DNA of 64,000 nucleotides from Serinibacter arcticus (GCF_003121705.1 NZ_PYHR01000002.1:620001-684000), one strand, 5' to 3'. Counted from the first letter of the stretch, positions 8,284 to 18,128 are shown. Notes: generated from the letters alone by a model not told the origin. A program made the numbers and translations.

Positions 8284-9267
8284 TCACCTCGCCCTCCTCG
8301 CCCGGGGATCGATGATCCCGTAGAGCAGGTCGACGACGAAGCTCGCCGTCAGCACGATCGTGATGGTCGCGAGCAGGATGGCCTGCATGAGCGGGAAGTC
8401 GCGGTTGCTCGTGGCCTCCCCCATGAGGCGGCCCATCCCGGGGTAGTCGTACAGGCTCTCGATGAGGATCGAGCCGCCCATGAGCACGCCGAGCGAGAGC
8501 GCGAAGCTCGTCACGGTCGGCAGCAGCGCGTTCCGGGCGGCGTACGCGAGCGCCGTCGTGCGGTCGGACAGGCCGGCGGCCTGCGCGAGCCGGATGTAGT
8601 CGCCGCCCAGCTCCTGCACCATCGTGTTGCGCATGCCGAGGATGAACCCGATCGGCGCCGTCACCATGAGCGTGAGCGCCGGCAGGAACCCGTGGGACAC
8701 CACGTCCGCCACGAAGAGCCAGCTCCAACCGGGGTCGGTGTAGCCGAAGCCGCCGCTGGCGGGGAACCAGCCGAGCTCGTAGGCGAGGATGAACAGGATG
8801 ATCATGCCGATCCAGAACGACTGCAGGTTGCCGAGGAAGGTCGAACCGACCGAGATGACCGAGTCGAACGTGGTGTTGCGCCGCCAGGCCGCGAACGCCC
8901 CGAGCAGGGTGCCGACCGTGAAGGCCAGGATCTGGGTGAGACCGATGAGCCCGAGGGTCCACGGGAGCGCCTGGCTGATCACCTCGGTGACGGGGAACGG
9001 GTAGTAGGTGAAGGAGATCCCCAGGTCGCCCTGGGAGAGCTGGACGAGGTACTTCCAGTAGGCGACGAACACGTTGTCGTCGCCGTACCCGAGCATCGTG
9101 CGGATGGCCTCGACCTGCGCCGGGTCCACCTCGCCCCGGCCGGTGAGCTGGCGGACCATCACCTCGGCGGGGTCCCCCGGCTGCAGCCGCGGGATGAGGA
9201 AGTTCAGGGTGATCGCGGCCCACAGCGTCAGGACGAAGTAGCCCGTCTTGCGCAGGTAGTACTTCAC
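8284..9267 (-). CDS. ABC transporter permease (DppB-like)
   Basis: Membrane subunit of 327 aa with six predicted helices. It shows the DppB/OppB hallmarks: an N-terminal helix (GYFVLTLWAAITLNFLIPRL) followed by the PGDP motif, and a late EAA loop with DYIRLAQAAGLSDRTTALAYAARNALLP. It forms the channel with the DppC-like partner. The GTG start overlaps the binding-protein stop as GTGA, so translation is coupled to the solute-binding protein. Confidence 0.9.
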   Translation of the reverse strand: MKYYLRKTGYFVLTLWAAITLNFLIPRLQPGDPAEVMVRQLTGRGEVDPAQVEAIRTMLGYGDDNVFVAYWKYLVQLSQGDLGISFTYYPFPVTEVISQALPWTLGLIGLTQILAFTVGTLLGAFAAWRRNTTFDSVISVGSTFLGNLQSFWIGMIILFILAYELGWFPASGGFGYTDPGWSWLFVADVVSHGFLPALTLMVTAPIGFILGMRNTMVQELGGDYIRLAQAAGLSDRTTALAYAARNALLPTVTSFALSLGVLMGGSILIESLYDYPGMGRLMGEATSNRDFPLMQAILLATITIVLTASFVVDLLYGIIDPRARRAR

Positions 9268-10940
9268 TCCGCCTCACCTCCGCCCGGGAGGCTGAGGCTC
9301 GTGACCACGCGCAGCAGGTTGTTGGTCGGGTAGGGGTTGTCCTCGCTCGGCCACCCCACCGCGTTGTCCTCGCGGTAGATGAGCCTCGCCGGGGAGTACT
9401 GCAGCGCGATGTACGGCATCTCCTGCATGTAGATGTCGACGATCCGGCTGAGGTAGGCGGGGTCCTGCGCCGGGTCGGTGTTCGCGGCCCACTCGTCCAC
9501 GAGCTGGTCCACCTGGGGGTTGGCGTAGCGCGCGATGTTGAGCAGGAGGGTCTCGCCGCCGTCGCTGATCTGCGAGGTGGTGAGCCGGCCGCCGAGATCG
9601 CGGGCCCGCTGGCAGCCGCCGCCGATCGAGTCCATGAGCATGTCGAACTCGCCGGACTTCTTCATGCCGTCCACGGCGTTGGGGTCGGTCGTGACCATCT
9701 TCGCGCGCACCCCGACGTCGTTGAGGCCGCGGACCACGACGTCGGCCATCGCGATGTAGTCCATCCACCCCGCCTGGACGGAGAAGATCAGGTCGAGCTG
9801 CGACCCGTCGGGCGCGGTTCGCCAGCCGTCCTCGCCCTTGGCGTACCCGGCCTCGTCGAGCATCTGCTCGGCCAGCGCGGGATCGAAGCTGGTGAACTCC
9901 TGACCCGCCCACTGCTCGGGGACCTGGTCGGCCTGGATGGGCAGCTTGAGCATCGTCTGGCTGCCCGGGTCCATGATCCCGAAGCTGGCCCGCAGGGCGA
10001 GCGCCTCGCGGTCGATGGCGTGCGCGATCGCGGTGCGGAAGCCGACGTCCCCGGTGATCGGGCGCTCCATGTTGAGCGCGAGCACGGTGGTGCCGCCCGG
10101 GGGGTAGTAGTACTCCACGCCGGACCGGGCCACGGAGCGCTCGGGGTTGGGGATGTCACCCAGGTAGAGGTCCAGCGCGCCGTTCCGGAGCTTGAGGGCG
10201 CCGGAGTTGGCGTCGTACTGGCCCTCGAGGATCACGCGCTCGACCTTGAGGTTCTCGGCGTTCCAGTACGTGTCGTTGCGCTGCAGCGTGAGCTGTCGAC
10301 CGTTGTAGTCCTCCGGCACGAACGGACCGGTCGAGACGGGCTCGGTGTCGATGTACTGCGTCGGGTCCCCGACCTGGGACCAGACGTGCTCGGGCACGAT
10401 CTGGATCGACAGGATCGAGTCGGTCTTCGGGACGGCGTTGCCCGTGAAGTTGACGGCGACGGTGTGCTCGTCGACCACCTCGACGGACTCGGCCGGCGCG
10501 CCGAACAGGTCGGTCCACACCCCGGCCCGGTCGGCCGCCGGGTACTCCTGGGCCACGGTGAAGGCGAACGCGACGTCGTCGGCCGTGAACGGTTCGCCGT
10601 CGGTCCACTCCACCCCCTCGCGCAGGTCGAGGCGCATGCGCGACGGCGTCTCCCACTCGTACCCGGTGGCCAGCCACGGCACCGCCTCGCAGGAGAACTC
10701 GTCGCGGATCATCAGCGGCTCGTAGAGCCACGTCCGCACGGTGGGGTTGGTGCTGAGGACGTTGTAGTTGACGAGCCCCTGCACGGAGCCGGAGGCCTCC
10801 GAGGGCATCCGGATCACCGGGATCATCCCCTCCGGGGCCGGCGGGACCGCCGCGAGCCCGACCGTCGCGCAGGCGGACAACGCCAACGTCCCGGTGATCA
10901 CGACGGCCAGTGCTGACGTCCGTCGACGCAGTCCACCCAT
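9264..10940 (-). CDS. ABC transporter substrate-binding lipoprotein (peptide/oligosaccharide family 5)
   Basis: Extracellular solute-binding protein of 558 aa in the SBP_bac_5 family. A lipoprotein signal is present: a basic N-terminus, a hydrophobic run and lipobox LSAC with the acylated Cys at about residue 24. Family features include LYEPLMIRD, LREGVEWTDGEPFTADDVAFAF and AIAHAIDREAL. The ATG at 10940 has an AGGGAGG ribosome binding site. Although named for peptides, this family also binds oligosaccharides. The GH94 gene upstream and glycoamylase-like gene downstream in the same unit argue for a gluco-oligosaccharide ligand (inference). Confidence 0.88.
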   Translation of the reverse strand: MGGLRRRTSALAVVITGTLALSACATVGLAAVPPAPEGMIPVIRMPSEASGSVQGLVNYNVLSTNPTVRTWLYEPLMIRDEFSCEAVPWLATGYEWETPSRMRLDLREGVEWTDGEPFTADDVAFAFTVAQEYPAADRAGVWTDLFGAPAESVEVVDEHTVAVNFTGNAVPKTDSILSIQIVPEHVWSQVGDPTQYIDTEPVSTGPFVPEDYNGRQLTLQRNDTYWNAENLKVERVILEGQYDANSGALKLRNGALDLYLGDIPNPERSVARSGVEYYYPPGGTTVLALNMERPITGDVGFRTAIAHAIDREALALRASFGIMDPGSQTMLKLPIQADQVPEQWAGQEFTSFDPALAEQMLDEAGYAKGEDGWRTAPDGSQLDLIFSVQAGWMDYIAMADVVVRGLNDVGVRAKMVTTDPNAVDGMKKSGEFDMLMDSIGGGCQRARDLGGRLTTSQISDGGETLLLNIARYANPQVDQLVDEWAANTDPAQDPAYLSRIVDIYMQEMPYIALQYSPARLIYREDNAVGWPSEDNPYPTNNLLRVVTSLSLPGGGEAE

Positions 10941-11021
10941 GAGAACCTCCCTGTCCTCGCGCGCCCACCATGGGTCGCGCCCGTGCCCGGCCGCGCGGCT
11001 CACCGCCCGGCCGGTCCCTCC

Positions 11022-14000
11022 CTACGGCACCTCCACCTCGATCGCTCCGCCCCCGTCCAGCCGCTCGAGCAGCTCCGCCCGCGCGATCCGCAGCCCGCCC
11101 TCGCGGTAGGGGTTGTGCTCCCTGGTCGTCGCCAGCGCGACGCCGTCGACGCTCGCGGTGCGCGGCCCGTACCCCCGCGACCCGACGCGGTAGACGATCG
11201 CGACGCGGCGACCCCACAGCGGCACGGTGACGCGCAGACCGTCCAGGCCCGGAACGAGGACCGGGTCGAGCACGAGGGCGTCGGCCCGCCGCACGACGCC
11301 GAGCACGCTCTCCACGACTATGCGGAGCGCGATCCCGGGGCCGGAGGAGTAGATCCGCCAGCCACCCTCCACCTCGACCTCACCGGCGCGCACGGCGTCC
11401 CAGTCGCGCAGCGCCGCGTACCGGTCGGGCACGACGGCGTCGCTCGAGGAGAAGTAGGCGGTCGCCTGACGACGGCGGGCACCGGAGAAGGCCGCGTGCG
11501 GGTCGACGGGGTTGACGAGGTCCAGCGCGTGCAGCAGATCGGCGCCCCGCCCAGCACCGCGAGCGACTCCGCGTACCGCAGGTGCGCGTGGACGTACATC
11601 GTGCCGATCTCGCGGCCGAAGAACGAGGCCGTCTCGGCGCGCTGGAAGTGCACGGTCGGTCCACCGCGGTAGGCCGGCGGACGGTCGAACAGGTGCGCGC
11701 CGTCGGGCAGCACCAGCTCCTCGGAGATGATCGCCCCGTGCCGCTCGGCCTGCTCGGGCGTGAGCATCCCGTCGATGACGGCGTGGATCATCGGGAGGAT
11801 CGAGCGGGTCAGACCGGTCTCGGTGTCGCGCGGGTGCAGAAGGTACCGGAAGGACGCGTCGGCCTCCCGGAGTCCGTAGCCCGCGAGCACGCCGTCGGGC
11901 ATCAGGTGGTCCTGGAGCTCGCGCAGGATGGTCGCCGCGTGCGCGCGCAGGGCGGCGGCGCTCAGGACGCGCGTGCTGCTGACGGCCGGCCCGCCGTCGG
12001 CCGGTCCCGGGACACCGGCCGCCTCCAGCCCCGCGGCCAGCGTCTCGAGCGCCTGGTGGTGGAGGGTCACCGTCCAGGTGCTGGTCATCCCGTCCTTCAT
12101 GGCGGGATCGGCGGGCTGCAGGGAGTCGTTCCAGTCGCCGTGGCCGTACGCGGTGAGGTGCGTGCCGGGCACGACGAGCGCGGCGGCGCGGTCGAGCGCG
12201 CGGTGCAGGTGCTCGGCGACGTCGGGGTGGTCGACGGGGTCGTCGTGAAGGTCGCGGTCGGGGGTAACCGCACCGGCGGGCCCCGACCAGAAGGGCACCC
12301 GCTCGGCGAGGATCGAGGCGTCCCCGGTGGCCAGGAGGTAGCGGCCGACGGCGAGCACGGGCCAGAAGATCACGTCGCCGTGCGCGTCCCCGTTCGCAGC
12401 CGTCCGGTCGACGTCGAAGATCTCGAACGCCTGCCCCCACCCGCCCTCGGGCCCCTGCGACGCGAGGATCCGCAGCAGCAGGGTCCGCAGCTCCTCGTGC
12501 CGACCGAGGGCGAGCAGCAGCTCGACCGGACCCTGCGAGACGTCGCGCGTGCCCCAGCCGCCGCCCGTGTACTGCTCGAGACCGCGCGGCGAGAGGTAGT
12601 GGGTCAGCGCGTTGTCCACGAGCCAGGGCAGGGCGTGCGCCAGCCGGTTCACGCGGGTGCCGGCCCCGTCGTCGGGGACGTCGAGCGCGAGGCCGTCCAG
12701 CGCCGTCGACCAGAAGTCGGCGGGTCCGACGTCGTCCGGCACCGGGACGAGGGTGGCCGAGAGCCGGAGCCCGGCGTGCGACGTCTCCCCCGTGACGACC
12801 GTGACCCACGGGAGGCCGCGGCTCGCGCCGTCGGCGTGCAGGGGGCCGTCGTCGCCGAGCGGGACGTCGGCCGCGGCGCCCAACCGCTCGACGACGAGCG
12901 TCCCGCCCGGGCGACGTCGGGCCAGCTCCGAGCCGGCCGGCGGGTGCAGGACCGTGCGGGCGCCGTCGTCGTCCCTGGCCACGGGGTGGGCGTCGAGGCC
13001 GTCGTCGCCGTCGAGGGCCAGGTGGAGCGCGAGCATGAGGCGGACGGGCTCACCCGACACGGCGATCTCCACCGTGACGGTGGCGCCGTCGGTGGGGGCG
13101 GTGGTCGTGACCTCGATGTCGCCGTCGTCGGTGAGGTAGGTCCAGGTGGCCCGGCCCTGGTCCAGCCGCCACAGCGACGGGGTGTCGAGCAGGCGCCACA
13201 CGCCGTCGATCTCCACCAGGATCCGCAGGCCGGCCGCACGGTGGTGTCCGAGGTAGCCGCGGCCGATCGAGAGCAGCCGGTCCTTCGAGACGTGGCCCTG
13301 CGTGAGGTAGGAGGCGAACAGCCCGCCCATCGTCACGGTGGTGGTGAGCACCGACTCCTCGGGCTGCCAGCGCCCGCCCGTCCGCAGCAGGTGCCCGTGC
13401 GGCCGGAGCACGCCGAGCTCCTTGCGCCGGGTGACGACGTGGCTCGGCCCCACGAAATAGGCCAGGACGCCGTGCTCGTCGCGCTCGACGGACGTCGCCT
13501 CGTCCAGCTGCGGCAGGACGGCGGCGTCGTGCACCTCCAGCAGCGCCGCCGGGGCGAGGACGGTGGGGACGACGGCGTGGCCGTCGGTGGACGTGGTGGT
13601 GGCGGTCGCCATCGCGGCTGCGGGTGCCCGGAGGAGCGCGCGACCACGCGCGAGGGCCGCCTCCACGTGGACGAGGTCGTCCGGCCCCGTGGCGCTGGGG
13701 TGGTCGGCGAGCACGTGGCCGACGACGGCGAGCGTGTGCCGCTCCCCCGGTCCGAGCCGCACCGCCCGGGTCTGCAGCGCCACCAGCGTGTGCTCGTGCT
13801 GGAGGCGGCGCGAGGCCAGCCGCGGTTCGAACAGCCCGCCGGGGACCTGGCCGGTGCGCAGCGACAGCCCAGCGAGGTCGAGCAGGTCGCTCGCCCAGCC
13901 GACGACGGGATCCGTCGCGGTCATCACGAGCCAGGGGTGACCGCCGTCGAAGTCCTGGTTCTGCCGGACGGCGACGGCGGTGCCCACCTCCGGGTGCTCG

Positions 14001-14461
14001 AGCGGTGTGACGTCGAGGTACTGCGCGCCGTAGAGCTCGTTCATCCGGACGAGCCAGGGCGGGGCGAGCGCGACGTCCTGGACCGCGACGACGTCGACGA
14101 CGCGGACGTCGTCGCCGTCGGCCGCGACGTCGATCACCCAGGCCCAGGAGTCCTCGGCGAGCTCGAGCCGGGCGGAGTAGGACAGGCCTGCCCACGTGCC
14201 CGCGACGACGACCCGCTCGCCGTCGTGTGCCACGGTCGAGCCCGAGGCCGGACCGAGGACCGGGTGGACGGCCAGGACGCCGGCGTCGGGCTCGACGCCG
14301 GCGCGCAGCCGGAGCCACGGGGTGGCGAGCGGCGTCTCCAGCGGCGTCGCGGCGTACATCCCGATGCGGGTCGTGCCCCGGTTCAGCCACGCGATGCCGC
14401 CGTGCGGCTGCACGTCGGCCCACACGCCGGTGGGGCGTCCTACGGTGAATCTCTCGTCCAT
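11022..14461 (-). CDS. GH94-type phosphorylase, 1,2-beta-oligoglucan phosphorylase-like (one apparent frameshift)
   Basis: About 1,146 aa after repair. It resembles the 1,2-beta-oligoglucan (sophoro-oligosaccharide) phosphorylases of GH94, which release alpha-glucose 1-phosphate from the chain end. Visible motifs are GGGWGTRDVSQGPVELLLALGR, then GGWGQAFEIFD, GDAHGDVIFWP and YGHGDWNDSL near residue 775, where GH94 enzymes carry the general-acid Asp. There is no signal peptide, so it is cytoplasmic. The frame breaks at 11544-11552 in a G/C run after YAESLAVLG and resumes one frame over as ADLLHALDLVNP, ending at the TAG at 11022; one missing base explains it. Start ATG 14461 has GAGGAAG upstream. 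It heads the minus-strand transporter operon. Confidence 0.8.
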
Positions 14462-14508
14462 GACTCTTCCTCGAGCCGGGCTGTGACGCGGATCACTCAA
14501 TACCACCC

Positions 14509-14520
14509 GGGAACGATCCC
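14509..14520. promoter_or_regulatory. Candidate LacI-type operator between divergent glycosidase genes
   Basis: An inverted repeat GGGAACGATCCC (GGGA-N4-TCCC with a central CG step) sits in the 180-bp region between the GH94 and GH35 genes. Its form is like sugar-responsive LacI-family operators of actinobacteria such as CebR sites. No LacI gene is in the window, so the regulator is unknown. Confidence 0.35.
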
Positions 14521-14641
14521 GCAAGGGTGGTCCCCGGCGACGTCGTCCCGGGTGTGACGCGGACGGCGGGACCTGGCCGCGCCGGTGGCGTCGGTGATAC
14601 TGGGACGACCTCGGACCCCCAGGGCAGCGAAGGAGCCACCC

Positions 14642-17032
14642 GTGACCGACGTCCGCCTCGCCCGCCGGCAGCTGCTCGTGGACGGTGTGCCGACCCTGGT
14701 CGTGGCCGGCGAGATCCACTACTTCCGGCTGCGCCGCGAGCACTGGCGCGGACGGCTCGAGCTGCTGCGCACGGCCGGCGCCGACACCGTGGCGACCTAC
14801 GTGCCGTGGGTCGTGCACGAGCGCGCGGACGGCACCCTCGACCTCACCGGCCGCACCGATCCGACGCTCGATCTCGGTGCGTTCCTCGACCTCGCGGCCG
14901 AGCTGGGCCTGCAGGCGCTCGTGCGTCCGGGACCGTTCGTGATGGCCGAGATGGCGGGCGAGGGGGTGCCCGACCGCGTGCGTCGCGAGCACCCCGAGGT
15001 GGTCCCGGTCGGTTGGGGCGGGGCGACGGCTCCGACCGGTGACCTCGACTACCTGGCGCCGGCCTTCCTCGCCGAGACGCGTCGGTGGTACGCCGCCGTC
15101 GGTGAGGTCGTCGGGCCGCGGACGGCGCCGAACGGCGGGCCCGTGATCGCCGTCCAGCTGGACAACGAGATCGGGATGCTCGCCTGGGTCTCCGGTTCCC
15201 CGCAGCTGACCGCGGACGCCTGCGTAGGACTTCGGGACTGGCTGGCCGAGCGGTACGGCGACGGCCTGGTGGCGCGCTATCCCGGCCTGCCGGACGCCTG
15301 TGACCCGGCGGCGCTCGCCGATGCGGTGCGCCGCCCGCGCGAGGGCTGGGCGACGGCGCTGCGACTCGACCTCGGCCGGTTCTCGCGGGAGCGTTTCGCG
15401 ACCTACGTCGACGCGCTCGAGGAGGCGGCGGAGAGCGCCGGGATGGGCGGGGTGCCGTTCCTGATCAACGTGCACGGCACCACTGGCGGCTCGGGCGCGT
15501 CCTTCCCGATCGGCCTGTCGCAGCTCGCGCTCACCTTCCCCGGGCACGCGCAGCGCGCGGCGGGGTCGGACCACTACCTGGGCGACCTGACCCTCGCGAC
15601 GGCCGGCGACCTCCACCTGATGAACGCCCACCTCGCCGCGCTGAGCGATGACGAGCAGCCGGCGACCTCGCTCGAGCACGAGGCGGGCCACGCCGACTAC
15701 GGCGACGACCTCGCGGCCCGGACGGACCCCTCCGCCGTCGTGCTGAAGACGCGGTTGTCGCTCGCCCAGGGTCACCGGCTGCTGAACTTCTACCTGTTCG
15801 CCGGCGGGACCAACTTCGTCGCCGACCCTCCGCGGTCCGACGGGACCACCCGGTTCGGCATCACCGGCGAGCGGCACGGTTTCGCGGCGCCGGTCGGTCC
15901 GGAGGGGCAGCGGGGCCCGTCCTTCGACTCGACCGCCGAGGCGATGCGGGTCGCGGCCAGGCTCGCCCCCTGGCTGGCCGACGCCGACGAGGAGCACGAC
16001 GACCTCGCGCTCGCGCTGGTGCTCGACGACTACCTCACCGAGTACCCGGTGCCGGGGTCGGACGACGACGCCCACGCGGTCGCCGAGCTCGCCCACGCCC
16101 GAGGCGGCGGACCTCGCGGACTGCTGCCCCGCGTCCTGCTGACGCTCGGGTACCGCTACGGCGCGGTCGACCTGGCGCGCGACGGCGACCTGCCGCGCAC
16201 CGTCGTGCTCGGCTCCCCCGTCGCCGCCGACGCCGCCGTGCAGGCCCGGCTCGCGACGCACGTGCGCGGGGGCGGGAGCCTGCTGCTGCTCGGGAGCCTG
16301 CCCACGACGGAGCTCGACGGCACGCCGTGCACGATCCTCTCCGACGCCCTCGGGGTGCGGGTGGTCGGCGAGGTGCGCGACCGTCCGGGCTGGTTCACCT
16401 CGGTGACCTCGACGTGGGGGCACGGCACCGAGCGCCGGGTCGGACGCGCCCAGCTCTACGAGGCCGAGGGTGCGCAGGTCGTGCTGGCCGAGGCGATGAG
16501 CGGGACCCCGTGCGGTCTCGCGCTCGAGGCCGGCGCGGGCCGCGCCGTCGTGCTCGGCTGCGACTGGGGCGCCGACCTGGGGCTGTTCACGACGGCGCTC
16601 ACCTGGCTCGGGGCAGCACCTGGCCTCGTGCGGGAGGCGATCCCCGGGCTGATCACGCTCACCACGCGTGCGGCCGACGGGTCGCGGCTCCTGCACGCCC
16701 TCAACGTCGGCGGCTCGCCCGTGAGCACGTCGATCACGCTCGACGGTGTCGCGCTCTGGGAGGGCGCGCCGCTGACCTTGCAGGCGCGGACGGGGGTGGC
16801 GCTCCCGATCGGGGTGCGCGTGAGCGGACACTCGCTGACGGCGACGGCGGAGATCGAGTCGGTGGACGGATGGTTGGACGGGCGGGAGGACGGGTGGGTG
16901 GACAGGGGCGTCGCAATCCTCGCGGGCCCCGGACGCGCCTGGCTCGACGGAACCGAGGTCGAGGTGGTCAGAGACGAGGATGCGGGTTCCGGCGCCCCGT
17001 CCTTCCGCGTCCCGCTCGGACCCGCGCGGTGA
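14642..17032 (+). CDS. Glycoside hydrolase family 35 enzyme (beta-galactosidase-like)
   Basis: A 796-aa GH35-type protein. The TIM-barrel start is clear (AGEIHYFRLRREHW, residues about 20-33), the acid/base Glu lies in QLDNEIG (about 176), and a second Glu pair in SLEHEAGH near 344-346 marks the probable nucleophile. GAGTNF is present as GGTNFVAD. There is no signal peptide. GTG 14642 is preceded by AAGGAG. Family 35 is mostly beta-galactosidases, but I recall a characterised member from Ignavibacterium acting on beta-1,2-glucosidic links, which fits the divergent GH94 gene; the substrate here is undetermined. The stop overlaps the following kinase gene as GTGA. Confidence 0.8.
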   Translation: MTDVRLARRQLLVDGVPTLVVAGEIHYFRLRREHWRGRLELLRTAGADTVATYVPWVVHERADGTLDLTGRTDPTLDLGAFLDLAAELGLQALVRPGPFVMAEMAGEGVPDRVRREHPEVVPVGWGGATAPTGDLDYLAPAFLAETRRWYAAVGEVVGPRTAPNGGPVIAVQLDNEIGMLAWVSGSPQLTADACVGLRDWLAERYGDGLVARYPGLPDACDPAALADAVRRPREGWATALRLDLGRFSRERFATYVDALEEAAESAGMGGVPFLINVHGTTGGSGASFPIGLSQLALTFPGHAQRAAGSDHYLGDLTLATAGDLHLMNAHLAALSDDEQPATSLEHEAGHADYGDDLAARTDPSAVVLKTRLSLAQGHRLLNFYLFAGGTNFVADPPRSDGTTRFGITGERHGFAAPVGPEGQRGPSFDSTAEAMRVAARLAPWLADADEEHDDLALALVLDDYLTEYPVPGSDDDAHAVAELAHARGGGPRGLLPRVLLTLGYRYGAVDLARDGDLPRTVVLGSPVAADAAVQARLATHVRGGGSLLLLGSLPTTELDGTPCTILSDALGVRVVGEVRDRPGWFTSVTSTWGHGTERRVGRAQLYEAEGAQVVLAEAMSGTPCGLALEAGAGRAVVLGCDWGADLGLFTTALTWLGAAPGLVREAIPGLITLTTRAADGSRLLHALNVGGSPVSTSITLDGVALWEGAPLTLQARTGVALPIGVRVSGHSLTATAEIESVDGWLDGREDGWVDRGVAILAGPGRAWLDGTEVEVVRDEDAGSGAPSFRVPLGPAR

Positions 17033-18039
17033 CGCCGCACGCCGAGGTGAGCATCGACGTCGATCTCGTCCGAGCGCTGCTGCGCGAGCAGCACCCCGAT
17101 CTCGCGGAGGCACCACTCGTGCTGGCCGCGCAGGGTTGGGACAACGTGCAGGTCCGGATCGGTGACGACCTCGCGGCACGGCTGCCACGACGCGCCGTCG
17201 CCGTCCCGTTGCTGGAGAACGAGGTCCGGTGGTTGCCGACCCTCGCACCGCTCCTCCCGGTGGCCGTCCCCTCACCGCTGCGGACGGGGCGGCCCGGTGC
17301 GGGGTACCCGTGGCCGTGGGCCGTCGTGGGATGGCACGACGGCGTGCGCGCCGCCGATCGACCCCGCGCCTCGCGCTCGGCCTGGGCCGCCGAACTCGCC
17401 GCGGCGCTCGCGGCGCTGCACGTAGCGGCGCCGGTCGACGCGCCGCACAACCCGGTACGAGCGGTCCCGCTGGCCGACCGTGACCAGGCGCTGACCGAGC
17501 GACTGCGGGGCGCCGACGACCTCGCGTGGGCCCTCGAGGTCTGGCGACGCGGCGTCGCGGCGCCCTCGTGGCCGGGTCCGCCGGTGTGGGTGCACGGTGA
17601 CCCGCACCCGGGCAACGTGCTCGTCACGGTGGGCGGGGCCACGGATCCGGGAGTCGACGGTGGTAAGCGGAGCGACGGTGGTGAGCGGAGCGACGGTGGT
17701 GAGCGGAGCGACGGTGGTGAGCGGAGCGACAGCGGCGACACGCTCTCGGCCCTGCTCGACTTCGGCGACCTCAGCGCGGGTGACCCGGCCTGCGATCTGG
17801 CTGCGGCGTGGCTCCACCTCGACGACGCCGGCCGAACGACCTTCGTCGCGGCCTACGATCGTGCGGCGGGATCGGCGGTCGACACCGACCCCGGCCGGTG
17901 GGCGCGCGCTGCGGCGTGGGCCGTCTCGATGGCCAGCAGCGTGCTGGTGATGGCCCCCGACGACGCGACGAACACCCCGTGGGCGCGAGGAGCGCTCGCC
18001 GAGCTCAGACGATCTGCCGCTCTGACCGAGCGGGCGTGA
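17029..18039 (+). CDS. Aminoglycoside phosphotransferase-fold kinase with internal repeat
   Basis: A 336-aa APH/choline-kinase-fold protein. The catalytic loop HGDPHPGNVL is near residue 188 and the metal-binding LLDFGDL near 243, followed by GDPACDLAAAW. Such enzymes phosphorylate small hydroxyl compounds, not only antibiotics. Between the two motifs, where relatives have a short loop, a repeated Asp-Gly-Gly-Glu-Arg-Ser insert of four units is present. Start GTG overlaps the GH35 stop (GTGA), so the two are co-translated; a sugar-kinase-like role linked to the hydrolase is possible, but an antibiotic role cannot be excluded. Confidence 0.78.
   Translation: MTPHAEVSIDVDLVRALLREQHPDLAEAPLVLAAQGWDNVQVRIGDDLAARLPRRAVAVPLLENEVRWLPTLAPLLPVAVPSPLRTGRPGAGYPWPWAVVGWHDGVRAADRPRASRSAWAAELAAALAALHVAAPVDAPHNPVRAVPLADRDQALTERLRGADDLAWALEVWRRGVAAPSWPGPPVWVHGDPHPGNVLVTVGGATDPGVDGGKRSDGGERSDGGERSDGGERSDSGDTLSALLDFGDLSAGDPACDLAAAWLHLDDAGRTTFVAAYDRAAGSAVDTDPGRWARAAAWAVSMASSVLVMAPDDATNTPWARGALAELRRSAALTERA
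17656..17727 (+). repeat. In-frame 18-bp tandem repeat (4 units) within kinase gene
   Basis: Four tandem 18-base units of the form GACGGTGGTGAGCGGAGC; the first differs by one base (A for G). It encodes a six-residue period in the kinase loop between the catalytic and metal-binding motifs. This is a short minisatellite that can change length without frameshift. Confidence 0.9.
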
Positions 18040-18122
18040 GCCAGTCGCTGCCACGCTCGCCATCGGGGATCCGCTCACCCGAGGTCGGTGAAGCAGAACC
18101 GTCGGCACGAGAGGTTCCGGCG

Positions 18123-18128
18123 CATGAT
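18123..18128 (+). promoter_or_regulatory. Putative -10 of leaderless DUF427 gene
   Basis: CATGAT, matching the NANNNT -10 pattern, ends six bases before the ATG at 18135. No ribosome binding site is seen. Confidence 0.4.

Noticed and set aside
11582-14557. 991-codon plus-strand open frame opposite the GH94 gene
   Set aside because: No protein-like features; the minus strand carries the GH94 motifs in the correct order.
14462-17275. Fusion of extra sequence upstream of the GH94 start in the same open frame
   Set aside because: It is the antisense of the GH35 gene and precedes a good ribosome binding site and start.
17656-17727. CRISPR-like repeat array
   Set aside because: Units are contiguous with no spacers and lie in frame within a coding sequence.
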